Positions 46,368-57,839 of a stretch of 64,000 nt of DNA are shown piece by piece (within the stretch, counting starts at the first letter, position 1; each line of letters begins with the position of its first letter). The DNA is from Myxococcales bacterium (GTDB lineage Bacteria > Myxococcota_A > Polyangia > Polyangiales > Houyiibacteriaceae). The notes below the pieces were generated by a model. It had not been told where the DNA came from. It ran no database searches and worked only from the letters and a program-made list of their open reading frames with translations. Location of the stretch: the NCBI GenBank assembly GCA_029863605.1, contig JAOTVB010000020.1, forward strand, positions 1-64,000. Direction: 5' to 3'. A program made the position numbers and the translations under genes.

Positions 46368-48665
46368 ATGGCGGCGAGCACGGCGGATGTCGAGTTCATT
46401 CGAGGTTTTTCCACGTTGGGGCGTACCGACACCCCCGTGGCTGGAGGCAAAGGAGCGAACCTCGGTGAGCTGACGGCGGCTGGCTTGCCGGTGCCTCCGG
46501 GGTTCGTCGTGACCGGGCAAGCCTATCTGCACGCGCTCGACCTGGCAGGGTGTCGTCAGCGAGTCATCGACATCGTGGGCGACGCCGATCTCGACGACTC
46601 CGGCGCGCTCAAGCTGGTGTCCGAGGAGCTCAGGGCCACAGTCCAAAACGCAGGCATCCCCGACGACGTGCGGTCTCAAGTGCGCGAGTCGTTCGAGGCG
46701 CTCGGTCCCGGCGTTCGCGTCGCGGTAAGGTCTTCGGCGACCGCGGAGGATACTGCGGAGGCGTCTTTCGCCGGAATGAACGAATCCTTCACCAATGTCG
46801 ACGAGGCGACGTTGATGAACCGCATCGTCGACTGCTGGGCATCGCTTTGGGGTCCGCGGGTGATCGCCTATCGGCACAGCTTAGGGTTTACCGAGGAGCC
46901 CGCGATCGCCGTCGTGATCCAGAAAATGGTCGACTCCGAAGCGGCTGGGGTCATGTTCACGGTCGATCCCATTTCGCGAGACACGGGGCGCATGTTGATC
47001 GAGGCCGCCTACGGTCTTGGCGAGGTCGTCGTTGGAGGACAAGTCGAGCCGGATACCTACGTCGTGTCGCGTTCGCCTGATCTTTCGAATTTCGACGTCC
47101 AGCTCCTGAGCGCGCGAATCGGAAGCAAATCGCATAAGATCGTTCGCGGGCCGAGCGGAGCTCAAACCCGAGCTGACGTGCCGACCAGCGAGCGCGAGGT
47201 TCGAGTGCTCGACGATGCCCAGGTGCGCGAGATCGCAACGCTCGGGCTTCGGATCGAGCAGCACTACGGCAGCCCGCAAGACATCGAATGGGCCCTCGAA
47301 GGGGGTTCGTTCTCCATCGTCCAATCGCGTCCCATCACGACGCTCGAGGCGGAGCCCGGAACGCCGTTGGTGCGCGGTCTCGGAGCGTCCCCAGGGCGCG
47401 TCTCCGGAAAAGTTCGCGTGATGCGGACTCTCCAGCCGGAAGCGAGAATCGGCAAGGACGAGATCCTCGTGGCGGAGATGACGAGCCCCGATTGGGTGCC
47501 GGTGATGCGTCACGCGGGGGCACTGGTGACGGACGAAGGTGGTGTGACGTGCCACGCGGCGATCGTCAGTCGCGAACTGAGGATTCCGTGCGTGGTCGGC
47601 ACCGGCAATGCGACAAAGCTTCTTCGGAGCGCACAGGCGGTAACCGTCGACGGGAGCCGGGGCGAGGTGCTGGCAGGCACCGAGACGAGCCTTTCGTCCG
47701 CTCCGACCGACGTCAAGCCCACCGTGATGGCGGCACCGGAAATGACGCTCGAGCCCTTGGCGACGCGACTGTACGTGAACCTCGCGATCGCCGATGCCGC
47801 CGAAGAGGCTGCGGCTTTGCCGGTGGATGGGGTCGGTCTGCTGCGCGCGGAATTCATGATCATCGACGCGCTCGACGGCGCGCATCCGAAGGCCCTGATC
47901 ACCGAGGGGGGTTCCGAGGAGTTCGTCACCAAGATGACGGAGTCGATCCTCCGGATCGCGAGACCCTTTTTCCCCAGGCCCGTGATCTACCGAACCTATG
48001 ACTTCCGGACGAACGAGTTCAGCGCCCTGCGCGGCGCAGAACAATACGAGCCCCACGAGGAAAACCCGATGATCGGGTACCGCGGGTGTTATCGCTACGT
48101 GAAGGACCCCGAGCTTTTCGATCTCGAGCTCGAGATCTTGGCGCGTGTGCGCGAGGCGTCGCCCAACGTGCAGGTCATGATTCCTTTCGTCCGAACCACA
48201 TGGGAGCTCGAGGCGTGCCTCGAACGCATCGACAAGCACCGTCTCGGAGACGACCACGGGCTCCTCCGTTGGGTCATGGCAGAAGTGCCTTCGATCGTTT
48301 ATCGGATCCCCGATTACGCCAAACTGGGCATTCACGGAGTTTCGATCGGATCGAACGACTTGACCCAGCTGATGCTTGGCGTCGACCGCGATTCGTCGAT
48401 CTGCGCCGAGCTTTTCGATGAGGCCGATGAAGCCGTCTTGTGGGCGATCGAACGGATTGTGCGAACCGCCGAAGAGTGCGGCCTGACTTCGTCGCTATGC
48501 GGACAGGCACCCTCCAATCGCCCCGAGTTTGCGGAAAAGCTGGTCCGATTCGGCATCACGTCGATTTCGGTAAACCCCGATGCGGTTTCCCGCACGAGAC
48601 AAGTCATCGCTTCGGCCGAGCGGCGAATGCTTCTCGACGCAGCACGCCACGGAGAGCACCCATGA
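46368..48665 (+). CDS. ppsA: phosphoenolpyruvate synthase
   Basis: [86 protein letters not shown]. Confidence 0.93.
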   Translation: MAASTADVEFIRGFSTLGRTDTPVAGGKGANLGELTAAGLPVPPGFVVTGQAYLHALDLAGCRQRVIDIVGDADLDDSGALKLVSEELRATVQNAGIPDDVRSQVRESFEALGPGVRVAVRSSATAEDTAEASFAGMNESFTNVDEATLMNRIVDCWASLWGPRVIAYRHSLGFTEEPAIAVVIQKMVDSEAAGVMFTVDPISRDTGRMLIEAAYGLGEVVVGGQVEPDTYVVSRSPDLSNFDVQLLSARIGSKSHKIVRGPSGAQTRADVPTSEREVRVLDDAQVREIATLGLRIEQHYGSPQDIEWALEGGSFSIVQSRPITTLEAEPGTPLVRGLGASPGRVSGKVRVMRTLQPEARIGKDEILVAEMTSPDWVPVMRHAGALVTDEGGVTCHAAIVSRELRIPCVVGTGNATKLLRSAQAVTVDGSRGEVLAGTETSLSSAPTDVKPTVMAAPEMTLEPLATRLYVNLAIADAAEEAAALPVDGVGLLRAEFMIIDALDGAHPKALITEGGSEEFVTKMTESILRIARPFFPRPVIYRTYDFRTNEFSALRGAEQYEPHEENPMIGYRGCYRYVKDPELFDLELEILARVREASPNVQVMIPFVRTTWELEACLERIDKHRLGDDHGLLRWVMAEVPSIVYRIPDYAKLGIHGVSIGSNDLTQLMLGVDRDSSICAELFDEADEAVLWAIERIVRTAEECGLTSSLCGQAPSNRPEFAEKLVRFGITSISVNPDAVSRTRQVIASAERRMLLDAARHGEHP

Positions 48666-48901
48666 ACGAAGAGGAACTCAAAGCGCTATATGCTTCATTT
48701 GCCGAGGTCTTTGCAAACGGCACACCGATTCGACGACCGATCGAGCTCGTGGCCGCCATTCGCGCCGCCGGCATCGAGCCGAAAGCCGTCACGACGGAGT
48801 GGCTGAGAACACTCAACGAGGACTGGGTCTATGGCAAGGCCATTCTTCCCTTCCAAGATGCGGTCGCCAATCGCCTATATCAGCAAATACTCCGCGGATA
48901 G
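48662..48901 (+). CDS. hypothetical protein (79 aa)
   Basis: [83 protein letters not shown] overlap with ppsA. Confidence 0.65.
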   Translation: MNEEELKALYASFAEVFANGTPIRRPIELVAAIRAAGIEPKAVTTEWLRTLNEDWVYGKAILPFQDAVANRLYQQILRG

Positions 48902-48912
48902 CGAGGGTCACG

Positions 48913-50670
48913 ATGCGCATCGAAAAACCCGCAGCTTCCTCTGAGGGACCTCCAAACCTGGCCGACTACGAACAGGCGCGAGCAGCGTTCTCGTGGGAAG
49001 CCGTGAGGCGTGAGCTCGATGGGTTGCCCAACGGGGGCGGGCTCAACATTGCCTACGAGGCGGTCGGCCGCCACGTTCAAAGCGGGCATGGCGGTCAGAC
49101 CGCAATGATTTGGCTCGGCAAGAAGGGTGAGCGCGAGGAGATCACCTATGCGGAGCTCGACGGGCTCACGAATCAGCTGGCAAACGTCCTTGCGAACCTC
49201 GGGGTGGAGGCTGGAGATCGCGTCTACTCGCTTGCGGGCCGCATCCCCGAGCTTTACGTCTGCGCCCTCGGCGCGCTGAAGCACCGCGCGATCTTCTGCC
49301 CACTCTTCTCCGCATTCGGGCCCGAGCCCATCGCTCAGCGGATGCAGCTCGGTGAAGCGAAGGTGCTTCTCACCACCGAGCGCCTCTACCGACGGCGGGT
49401 CATGGAGATCCGCGACCGCATACCGTCCCTCGAGCACGTGATCATCGTACCCGACCCGAAAAAGCCGAGGTCACCCGAGAACACGATCGACTGGAACAAT
49501 GCAATGGCTGGGGCATCACCGGATTACCGAATCGCTTCGACGAACCCCGCGACGCCGGCACTGTTGCACTTCACCAGCGGCACGACCGGGACACCGAAGG
49601 GCGCCCTGCACGTGCACGAAGCGGTGCTCACCCACTACGTGACCGGCAAGCTGGCACTCGACCTCCATCCCGAGGACATCTATTGGTGCACCGCCGACCC
49701 CGGCTGGGTCACAGGAACGTCGTACGGGATTATCGCGCCGCTCACGAATCGGGCGACGATGGTCGTCGATGAGGCCGAGTTTGATTCCCAGCGTTGGTAC
49801 CGAATCCTCGAAGAGGAGAGGGTGCAGGTCTGGTACACGGCCCCGACTGCGATTCGCATGCTGATGCGGTCCGGACCTGAGCTTCCACGAAGCAGGAACC
49901 TCTCGGCCCTTCGCTTCATGGCGAGCGTCGGCGAGCCTTTGAATCCGCAGGCGGTGGTCTGGGGCTACGAAGTGTTTGGACGACCATTTCACGACAACTG
50001 GTGGCAAACCGAAACCGGCGGAATCATGATCTCGAACTACGCTTCGATGGACGTGAAGCCGGGCTCGATGGGAAAACCTCTGCCGGGCATCACCGCGGCC
50101 ATCGTCCGCGAGGGCAACGATGGCCACATTCACCGGGTCGATGATCCGAAAAAGGACGGCGAGCTCGCGCTTCGCCCCGACTGGCCATCGCTCTTTCGCG
50201 GATATTGGAACAACCAGGACCGATACGATGCCTGCTTTCGAGATGGCTGGTACCTATCAGGCGACCTCGCGCGCCGCGACGAGGAAGGGTACTATTGGTT
50301 CGTCGGACGTTCCGACGACGTGATCAAGTCCGCTGGGCATCTGATCGGCCCGTTCGAAGTCGAGAGCGTCATCATGGGGCATCCGGCTGTCGCCGAGGTT
50401 GGGGTGATCGGCAAGCCCGACCCCGTGGCTGGCACGATCATCAAGGCGTTCGTAAGCTTGCAGCCTGGTCACCAATGGAGTGGCGAGCTCGAGAAAGAGC
50501 TCCTCGGCTTTGGCCGAAAGAACTTGGGAACTGCGGCGCCGCGCGAGATCGCCTTCGCGGAGAGCCTTCCCAAGACACGAAGCGGAAAGATCATGCGACG
50601 CTTGCTAAAGGCGCGTGAGCTCGGCTTACCCGAGGGGGATACGTCGACGCTGGAAGGAGAAAACGGTTGA
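48913..50670 (+). CDS. acetyl-CoA synthetase / AMP-dependent acyl-CoA ligase
   Basis: [90 protein letters not shown]. Confidence 0.92.
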   Translation: MRIEKPAASSEGPPNLADYEQARAAFSWEAVRRELDGLPNGGGLNIAYEAVGRHVQSGHGGQTAMIWLGKKGEREEITYAELDGLTNQLANVLANLGVEAGDRVYSLAGRIPELYVCALGALKHRAIFCPLFSAFGPEPIAQRMQLGEAKVLLTTERLYRRRVMEIRDRIPSLEHVIIVPDPKKPRSPENTIDWNNAMAGASPDYRIASTNPATPALLHFTSGTTGTPKGALHVHEAVLTHYVTGKLALDLHPEDIYWCTADPGWVTGTSYGIIAPLTNRATMVVDEAEFDSQRWYRILEEERVQVWYTAPTAIRMLMRSGPELPRSRNLSALRFMASVGEPLNPQAVVWGYEVFGRPFHDNWWQTETGGIMISNYASMDVKPGSMGKPLPGITAAIVREGNDGHIHRVDDPKKDGELALRPDWPSLFRGYWNNQDRYDACFRDGWYLSGDLARRDEEGYYWFVGRSDDVIKSAGHLIGPFEVESVIMGHPAVAEVGVIGKPDPVAGTIIKAFVSLQPGHQWSGELEKELLGFGRKNLGTAAPREIAFAESLPKTRSGKIMRRLLKARELGLPEGDTSTLEGENG

Positions 50671-51644
50671 GTATCGATATTTCACGCGACCACGCCCTTG
50701 ATCTCTTGTCGCAGATGCTTCGCATCCGCCGGCTAGAAGAGAAGAGCGCCGAACTCTACGCGAAGCAGAAGATCCGAGGTTTCTTGCACCTATACATCGG
50801 AGAAGAGGCCGTCGGGGTAGGCGCGATGCGCGCGCTTCGCGATGACGATAACGTCGTGGCCACCTATCGCGAACATGGCCATGCGCTGGTTCGGGGAATT
50901 CCCGCCGGTGAGATCATGGCCGAGATGTATGGAAAGGCGAACGGGTGTTCTGGAGGTCGCGGCGGCTCCATGCATCTATTCTCGGTCGAACGCAGGTTCT
51001 ACGGGGGTCATGCGATCGTTGGTGGCGGGCTGCCAATCGCAGTCGGGTTGGCGCTTGCCAACAAGATGAAGGGTGAATCTCGTGTGACCGCTTGCTTCTT
51101 CGGCGATGGCGCCACCGACGAAGGGGAATTCCACGAGTCACTCAACCTCACCGCCTTGTGGGAACTACCGGTCTTGTTCATCTGTGAGAACAACAGGTAT
51201 GCAATGGGCACCGCTTTCGCGCGTCACGTCTCCGATAACGACATCGTGAACAACCCGCCCGCCTATGGGGTTCACTCGGAAACGGTAGACGGTATGGATG
51301 TCGTGGCGGTCGAACGCGCCGTCCACAACGCCGCCGAGTCGGTCCGTGAAACCGGCGAGCCGCGTTTCATTGAGCTTCGCACTTATCGGTTTAGGGCCCA
51401 TTCGATGTACGACGCCGAGCTTTACCGATCAAAAGCGGAGGTCGAAGAGTGGAAGAAGCTCGACCCGATCGAGCAGCTCAAGGATCGCGCGCTCGCGGCG
51501 ACTTTGATCACCGGGGCGGACATCGAAACGATCGAGCGGGACGTCGCGCGGGAAATCGAAGAAGCTGTACAGTTTGCTGAACAAGGCGAGTGGGAGTCGA
51601 TCGACGACCTCGCCCGCCACACGTATGCGAGGGATCTGTCGTGA
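50667..51644 (+). CDS. 2-oxoacid (pyruvate/acetoin-type) dehydrogenase E1 alpha subunit
   Basis: [107 protein letters not shown]. Confidence 0.94.
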   Translation: MSIDISRDHALDLLSQMLRIRRLEEKSAELYAKQKIRGFLHLYIGEEAVGVGAMRALRDDDNVVATYREHGHALVRGIPAGEIMAEMYGKANGCSGGRGGSMHLFSVERRFYGGHAIVGGGLPIAVGLALANKMKGESRVTACFFGDGATDEGEFHESLNLTALWELPVLFICENNRYAMGTAFARHVSDNDIVNNPPAYGVHSETVDGMDVVAVERAVHNAAESVRETGEPRFIELRTYRFRAHSMYDAELYRSKAEVEEWKKLDPIEQLKDRALAATLITGADIETIERDVAREIEEAVQFAEQGEWESIDDLARHTYARDLS

Positions 51645-52615
51645 CCACGTACAGAGAGGCGATTCGCACGGCCTTACGCCGGCTTCTGCTCGAGGATTCG
51701 AGGGTGTTCTTGATGGGCGAGGACGTCGGCAGGTACGGCGGCGCCTATGCGGTGAGCAAAGGCCTCCTAGACGAGTTCGGCGAGGACCGTATTCGTGACA
51801 CCCCGCTTTGTGAGTCGACGTTCGTCGGCGCCGGCATCGGAGCCGCGCTCGGCGGGATGCGCCCGATCGTGGAGGTGATGACAGTAAACTTCAGCATGCT
51901 CGCCCTCGACCAGGTCGTGAACAATGCAGCCGTCATGCGTCATATGTCGGGCGGGCAGTTCGAGGTCCCGATCGCGGTCCGAATGGCAACCGGCGCCGGC
52001 AAACAGATCGCTGCCCAGCACTCCCACAGCCTGGAGAACTGGTACGCATCCATCCCGGGCATCAAAGTGCTCGCGCCCGCGACAGTGCAGGACGCGCACG
52101 ACATGCTCCTGGCGGCGGTCGAAGACCCGGACCCGGTGTTCATCTTCGAGCATCAAATGCTCTATGGCATCGAGGGACCATTTGATCCGAACGCGACACT
52201 CTCGTCACCCTGGAAGGCCGCTGTGCGGCACCCCGGCAGCGACGTGAGCCTGATCGCCTACGGCGGCTCGGTCCACAAGGCAATGACAGCTGCCGAGGAG
52301 CTCGAAAAGGAGGGGATCAGCGCAGAAGTCATCGATCTGCGGAGCCTCCGGCCGCTGGACCGACCGGCGATCAGCGCAAGCGTCTCCCGCACTCATCGTG
52401 CGATCGTCATCGACGAGGCTTGGAAGACCGGAAGCCTGGCATCCGAGGTCAGCGCGACGTTGGCCGAGGAAGCCTTCTACGAGCTGGATGCGCCGATCGC
52501 ACGGGTCTGCACACGCGAAGTACCGATTCCGTATGCGAAGCACCTCGAGGATGCGGCGCTTCCGCAGGTGCCCGCGATCGTCGAAGCAGCGAAGAGGAGT
52601 GTGGGCAATGGCTGA
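51641..52615 (+). CDS. 2-oxoacid dehydrogenase E1 beta subunit
   Basis: [84 protein letters not shown] start overlaps the E1 alpha stop. Confidence 0.94.
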   Translation: MTTYREAIRTALRRLLLEDSRVFLMGEDVGRYGGAYAVSKGLLDEFGEDRIRDTPLCESTFVGAGIGAALGGMRPIVEVMTVNFSMLALDQVVNNAAVMRHMSGGQFEVPIAVRMATGAGKQIAAQHSHSLENWYASIPGIKVLAPATVQDAHDMLLAAVEDPDPVFIFEHQMLYGIEGPFDPNATLSSPWKAAVRHPGSDVSLIAYGGSVHKAMTAAEELEKEGISAEVIDLRSLRPLDRPAISASVSRTHRAIVIDEAWKTGSLASEVSATLAEEAFYELDAPIARVCTREVPIPYAKHLEDAALPQVPAIVEAAKRSVGNG

Positions 52616-53903
52616 ATTCGTCATGCCCTCGCTCGGTGCAGACATGACGGCGGGCACTCTCGGGAGATGGCTCGTGACCGTCGGGGATCGCGTCTCGCAG
52701 GGAGATATCATCGCCGAGGTGGAAACCGATAAAGGAACGATCGAGGTGGAGGTGTTCACAGGCGGCGTCATAGAAGCGCTGTTGGTGGGGGAAGGCGAGA
52801 AGGTCCCGGTGGGGACAGCGCTAGCGGAGATCGGGGAGGCGGGGACAGCGTTAGAGTCAGCGTCAGCTCCAGTGTCAGCGCCGGCGTCCGCGTCGGCCTC
52901 CCGATCTCGGGGGATCATGACTTTGGGGGGCAGTGGCGACTTGGATGGGCCGATGGCGACTCCGGCCGTTCGGCGTCGGGCGCATGAGCTAGATGTGCCT
53001 TTGCAGGGCCTCTCGGGCACGGGGGAGCATGGGCGGATCACCCGGGAGGATGTCGAGCAAGCGGCGGTCGCCGAGGTACAAGCGCCGTCCGGGGACCGAG
53101 TGCGGATCTCGCCCTACGCCAGGCGGCTGGCGCGTCAACGCCAGATCGACTTCACCGACGTTCAGGGAACGGGTCCCGAAGGAGCGATCGCCGCACGTGA
53201 CCTCGAAGGGGCGCCGGCCAAAGCCTCGGCCGAGTCACCGAAAAAGCGAATGCAACGGGCGATCGCGGCTGCCATGACGCGCGCCAATGACGAGATCCCG
53301 CACTACTACGTCGAACACGCGATCGACATGGGCACGGCGCTCGAATGGCTTCGCGAAAAGAACCAGTCTTTGAGCGTGAACGAGCGTCTTGTCTCTGGTG
53401 TCTTGTTTCTGCGGGCCGTCGCGCGCGCGTTGCGCAAGCACCCTCTGCTCAACGCCACTTGGCAGGGCCGCGAGGTCATTCAGGGTGATGGCTCTCACGT
53501 CGGTCTCGCGGTGTCGCTCCGGGGCGGTGGATTGGTTGCGCCGGCGCTTCGCGATGCCGACCAAGGGAGCCTCTCCGAATTGATGGCGCGGATGACCGAT
53601 CTGGTGAGCCGTGCGCGTGCCGGTGCAATGCGCAGCTCGGAGATGACCTCGGCGACGATCACTCTGACTTCGCTAGGCGAGCGCGGAGTCGAAAGTGTAA
53701 CGCCCATCATCTTTCCCCCTCAGGTCGCCATCGTCGGTTTCGGCGCGATCCTCACACGACCTTGGGTCGTCGACGACCAAATCGTCGCACGTCCAATCGT
53801 TCGAGTGACGCTAGGAGCCGATCATCGGGTGAGCAATGGCCACCAGGGAGCGCGATTCCTCGTTGCACTCGATCGCTTCTTACAGGAGCCAGACAAGCTA
53901 TGA
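52608..53903 (+). CDS. dihydrolipoamide acyltransferase E2
   Basis: Lipoyl domain ([14 protein letters not shown]), Ala/Ser/Pro linker, E3-binding domain ([33 protein letters not shown]), catalytic domain. Confidence 0.94.
   Translation: MAEFVMPSLGADMTAGTLGRWLVTVGDRVSQGDIIAEVETDKGTIEVEVFTGGVIEALLVGEGEKVPVGTALAEIGEAGTALESASAPVSAPASASASRSRGIMTLGGSGDLDGPMATPAVRRRAHELDVPLQGLSGTGEHGRITREDVEQAAVAEVQAPSGDRVRISPYARRLARQRQIDFTDVQGTGPEGAIAARDLEGAPAKASAESPKKRMQRAIAAAMTRANDEIPHYYVEHAIDMGTALEWLREKNQSLSVNERLVSGVLFLRAVARALRKHPLLNATWQGREVIQGDGSHVGLAVSLRGGGLVAPALRDADQGSLSELMARMTDLVSRARAGAMRSSEMTSATITLTSLGERGVESVTPIIFPPQVAIVGFGAILTRPWVVDDQIVARPIVRVTLGADHRVSNGHQGARFLVALDRFLQEPDKL
52851..52897. repeat. degenerate GTCAGC hexamer array encoding the E2 inter-domain linker
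   Basis: ttagagtcagcgtcagctccagtgtcagcgccggcgtccgcgtcggc; same unit type as the 42765-42818 array. Confidence 0.6.
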
Positions 53904-54142
53904 AACGAGACGAAATACGGGCGACTTTGATGGCGTGCTTGTCAGATGTCGCTCCTGAGATCGCCGAAGAAGAGGTCGAGGACGATGTAGACATTCGCGA
54001 CGAGCTCGACCTCGACTCGATGGACATCCTGCGGTGGGTTCAGGGGATCCACAAAGCGCTCGGCGTCGAGATCCCCGAAGAGGACTATGGGAAAATGACG
54101 AGCCTCGGGGATGCCATCGATTATGTCGCAGGCCGCATCTAA
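53900..54142 (+). CDS. acyl carrier protein (phosphopantetheine attachment)
   Basis: [84 protein letters not shown] serine motif; ATGA overlap with E2. Confidence 0.9.
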   Translation: MKRDEIRATLMACLSDVAPEIAEEEVEDDVDIRDELDLDSMDILRWVQGIHKALGVEIPEEDYGKMTSLGDAIDYVAGRI

Positions 54143-56813
54143 CACGACGCCGTGGGCGACAGAGCAGGAGCAAATCCTCGGCGACCTCGCCGTCCGGGCG
54201 GACCAAGGACTCACCGTGCAAGAGGCCCAAGCTCGTCTCGAGCTTTTCGGGCCGAATGTTCTCACCGATTTTCGAGCGACTTCTTGGCTGACGATTTTAT
54301 GGAGACAGCTCCGCAGTTTCATCATGTTCCTGCTAGTGGCCGGAGCCGCCCTTTCCTTTGCCCTCGGCGACCACCTCGAAGGGGTGGCGATCGTCACGGT
54401 GATCGTGCTCAACGCCATGATCGGGTTCGTCACCGAGCTTCGCGCCGTTCGGTCCACCGAAGCGTTACGTGAGCTCGGAAGTACGGAGACTACGGTGCGG
54501 CGGAGCGGTGGCATCCGACGTCTGCCCGCGGAGGAGCTCGTGCCAGGAGACATCGTCCTATTCGAAGGCGGCGACGTCATCACGGCCGATGTTCGAATTC
54601 TGACCGCCTCTCGGCTCGAGATCGACGAATCGATGCTGACTGGAGAGTCCGTTCCCATCGAAAAAAAGGTGGACGTGCTTCTAACGGACACCGCCGTCGC
54701 CGATCGGAACAACATGCTGTTCAAGGGAACCTCGGTCGCCAAAGGAAGTGCCGAGGGCGTCGTGGTCTCTACCGGGATGGACACCGAGCTCGGACGGATC
54801 ACGGCGTTGGTGCAAACCGCGTCCGATCGACGAACACCGCTCGAAGAGCGCATCGATGCGCTCGGTCGCGTCATGGGATGGCTTTGCATTGGGTTAGTCA
54901 CGATCGTCGGCATTCTCGGCGCGATCGGCGGCAAGGACACGGCGGAGATCATGAAGACGGCCATCGCCCTCGCAGTTGCGACCGTTCCCGAGGGATTGCC
55001 GATCGTCGCGACCCTCGCGCTGGCGCGCGGCGTTCTTCGAATGGCGCGGCGAAATGCGCTCGTCGAACAACTCTCAGCGGTGGAGACCCTCGGATCGACC
55101 AGAGTGATCCTCACCGACAAGACCGGGACCCTGACCGAGAACCGGATGAGTGTGACCGATCTCGTCGTCGCGGATAACGACATGCAACCGACGCGTGTCG
55201 CGATCCCAGAGTCGATGGAAGTCACCGAAATTGGCGAGGGCGTCCGAGCGCTGTTGACCGCGGCGGCGGTGTGTAGCGATGCCGCGATTAGTAGCGACGA
55301 AACCGGTCAGGAGATGCGGGTAGGCGACCCGATGGAGGTGGCGCTGCTCGTCGTCCTCGATCGAATCGGCGTCGACCGCGAGCAAGCTCTCGCCGAGCAC
55401 CCCAGGCTCTCAGAGGAGGCGTTCGATCCCGACACCAAGATGATGGCCACCTTTCATCGATATCGAGATGAGACTCGGATCATCGTCAAGGGCGCCCCAG
55501 AGGCTGTCTTCGCCGCGAGCCGTTTCGTTCGAAGCCCGCGGGGCACTACGGCTTTCGATGCGCGGCAATCCGAGTTGTGGCGCGCCGAGAACCTGCGACT
55601 GGCCACCAAGGGCCTTCGAATGTTGGCAGTCGCAGAGCGCGTGGCCAAATCTCCGAGCGAGCCTTATCGTCACCTTACGCTCCTCGGTCTGATCGCGCTG
55701 TCCGATCCTCCGCGTGCCGATGTCGTGGATGCGATCGAGCGGTGTCGTGCTGCGGGCGTCGACGTGGTGATGGTAACTGGAGACCAGGGCCCCACGGCCG
55801 AGCACATCGCTGCATCGGTGAAGATCATGGACGATGCAGATAGAGGCAGCGCGGTGAACGGCGGCGAGCTTCGGTCCTTGCTCGACGGCGGGGAAGCGGG
55901 AAAGGAGAAGCTGCTTTCGACCCGGGTGTTCGCCAGAACAGACCCGAAACAAAAACTTCAGCTCCTGTCTTTTTACCAAGCGCAGGGCGAAGTGGTCGCG
56001 ATGATCGGCGATGGCGTGAACGACGCCCCCGCGCTCAGGCGGTCGGACATCGGCGTTGCAATGGGAAAACGCGGTACCCAGGTTGCTCGCGAAGCTGCCG
56101 ACATGATCCTGCAGGACGATCGGTTCTCGACCATCGTAGTCGCGATTCAGCAAGGTCGGATCATCTTTCGCAACATCCGGAGCTTCGTGTTTTATCTCTT
56201 GTCCTGCAACCTCAGCGAGATCATCACAGTCGGTTTGGCCGCCGCCTTGAACGCACCGCTCCCCATCCTCCCGATGCAGATTCTGTTCTTGAATTTGGTG
56301 ACCGACGTGTTTCCCGCGCTGGCTTTGGGCGTCGGCGACAGCGGTCGAGGCATCATGAGAGATCCGCCCCGACCGAAGACCGAACGGCTCTTGACGGGGC
56401 GACACTGGGCCGGGCTCGTGGGCTATGGCCTGGTCATGAGCGCCGCCGTGCTCGCAGGGCTTGGTATCGCGCTCCTGGTGTTCGAGATGGAAGTGAAGCG
56501 AGCCGTCACCGTGTCCTTCCTGATTCTCGCCGGCGCCCAGCTCGGTCACGTGTTCAACATGGCCTCTCCGAGCTCGGGCCTCTTGTGCAACGAAGTGACG
56601 CGTAACCCTTGGATCTGGGGCGCGATCATTTTGTGCGTCGGCTTGCTGATCGCATCTGTGTATGTCCCGCTGCTATCGGAAGTGCTCGGCACGGAGGAAC
56701 CGGGGAAGGAGGGATGGCTACTCGTGTTGACCTTGAGTCTCGCGCCGACGTTCGTCGGCCAGGGTATGCGTGCAGCGCGGGAGATCGCCGGACGACTGGG
56801 GAGGCCACGATGA
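54123..56813 (+). CDS. P-type cation-transporting ATPase (P2, Ca2+-type or related)
   Basis: DESMLTGESVPIEK; VATVPEGLPIVATLALARGVLRMARRNALVEQLSAVETLGSTRVILTDKTGTLTENRMSV; MIGDGVNDAPALRRSDIGVAMG. Confidence 0.94.
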   Translation: MSQAASNTTPWATEQEQILGDLAVRADQGLTVQEAQARLELFGPNVLTDFRATSWLTILWRQLRSFIMFLLVAGAALSFALGDHLEGVAIVTVIVLNAMIGFVTELRAVRSTEALRELGSTETTVRRSGGIRRLPAEELVPGDIVLFEGGDVITADVRILTASRLEIDESMLTGESVPIEKKVDVLLTDTAVADRNNMLFKGTSVAKGSAEGVVVSTGMDTELGRITALVQTASDRRTPLEERIDALGRVMGWLCIGLVTIVGILGAIGGKDTAEIMKTAIALAVATVPEGLPIVATLALARGVLRMARRNALVEQLSAVETLGSTRVILTDKTGTLTENRMSVTDLVVADNDMQPTRVAIPESMEVTEIGEGVRALLTAAAVCSDAAISSDETGQEMRVGDPMEVALLVVLDRIGVDREQALAEHPRLSEEAFDPDTKMMATFHRYRDETRIIVKGAPEAVFAASRFVRSPRGTTAFDARQSELWRAENLRLATKGLRMLAVAERVAKSPSEPYRHLTLLGLIALSDPPRADVVDAIERCRAAGVDVVMVTGDQGPTAEHIAASVKIMDDADRGSAVNGGELRSLLDGGEAGKEKLLSTRVFARTDPKQKLQLLSFYQAQGEVVAMIGDGVNDAPALRRSDIGVAMGKRGTQVAREAADMILQDDRFSTIVVAIQQGRIIFRNIRSFVFYLLSCNLSEIITVGLAAALNAPLPILPMQILFLNLVTDVFPALALGVGDSGRGIMRDPPRPKTERLLTGRHWAGLVGYGLVMSAAVLAGLGIALLVFEMEVKRAVTVSFLILAGAQLGHVFNMASPSSGLLCNEVTRNPWIWGAIILCVGLLIASVYVPLLSEVLGTEEPGKEGWLLVLTLSLAPTFVGQGMRAAREIAGRLGRPR

Positions 56814-57829
56814 GCGTCTGGCAGGCCAGCCTGATTTTCATCGTCACAGCCGCCATTCTGGTACAGGCGGGCGCTGCGCTCGCCGCATATGGAGACCAGA
56901 TCGCCGAGCGGATGCGACTCAGCCGCCTCTTCGTGGGGACGCTGCTCTTGGCTTTCGCCACGTCCTTGCCGGAGTTGGTAACCGATGTCACGGCTGCGCG
57001 AGCAGGAGCGCCGGACCTCGCCGTCGGCGACCTCTTTGGCTCATCGATGGCCAACATGGCAGTTCTCGCGATCATCGATCTCCTCTACCGAGGAAGGGTG
57101 TGGCCTACGGTCGAGCTTGGTCACGCGAGAGTCGCGGCGGTCGCCATCGCGCTCACAGCCCTGGCCGCGCTGAGCATCTACGTGCCTCCAGATGCGAGGC
57201 TAGGATGGGTTGGCGCCACGCCGATTCTGATCTTCGCACTCTACATCGCCTCCGCTGCATGGTTTCGCCGCACGCCACTGATGGAACGGCACTTTATCCA
57301 GCCGAAGGGCATCCCCATACAAGCGCCGACCGGATGGAGCCGCGACGCCGCTCGGGTGTCGGTTCGGCGTCTCTGGATTCGTTTCGGAGCCGCAGCCGGC
57401 GTGGTACTGGTCACCGCGCCGTTCACGACCCTCAGTGTGAAGGCCATCGCGGACGCCACGGGTATCGCACAGACTTTCCTGGGGGCGGCTGTGCTTGCGA
57501 TCACCACTTCGTTGCCGGAGCTCATTGCGTCACTCGCTGCCGTTCGCATGGGCTCCTACGATCTGGCTGTTGGCAATCTCTTCGGTAGCAATGTCGCCAA
57601 TATGACCGTGCTCCTGTTCGCAGACCTAGCATACACCGACGGGCCCATCCTCGCCGCGGTCGCACCCACCCAGATCGTCGCTGCGCTGGGTGCGATCCTG
57701 CTGATGGCGATTGCGGTCGCCGCGATCGTCGGTGACTCAGAGACGCGCGCGAGGCGACTGGAGCCCGACGCTATCGTGCTTCTAGCCGCCTACGTCGGCG
57801 CTCTGGTCGCGGTTGCTCTGGCCCGTTGA
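56810..57829 (+). CDS. sodium/calcium exchanger (CaCA family) membrane protein
   Basis: Two inverted alpha repeats: TLLLAFATSLPELVTDVTAARAGAPDLAVGDLFGSSMANM and AVLAITTSLPELIASLAAVRMGSYDLAVGNLFGSNVANM; ATGA overlap with the ATPase. Confidence 0.92.
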   Translation: MSVWQASLIFIVTAAILVQAGAALAAYGDQIAERMRLSRLFVGTLLLAFATSLPELVTDVTAARAGAPDLAVGDLFGSSMANMAVLAIIDLLYRGRVWPTVELGHARVAAVAIALTALAALSIYVPPDARLGWVGATPILIFALYIASAAWFRRTPLMERHFIQPKGIPIQAPTGWSRDAARVSVRRLWIRFGAAAGVVLVTAPFTTLSVKAIADATGIAQTFLGAAVLAITTSLPELIASLAAVRMGSYDLAVGNLFGSNVANMTVLLFADLAYTDGPILAAVAPTQIVAALGAILLMAIAVAAIVGDSETRARRLEPDAIVLLAAYVGALVAVALAR

Positions 57830-57839
57830 GGCCCTCGAG

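Noticed and set aside
46881-48335. 484-aa minus-strand ORF
   Set aside because: Fully antisense to ppsA; no recognisable motifs, Arg/His-rich.
55410-56549. 379-aa minus-strand ORF
   Set aside because: Antisense to the P-type ATPase; shadow ORF.
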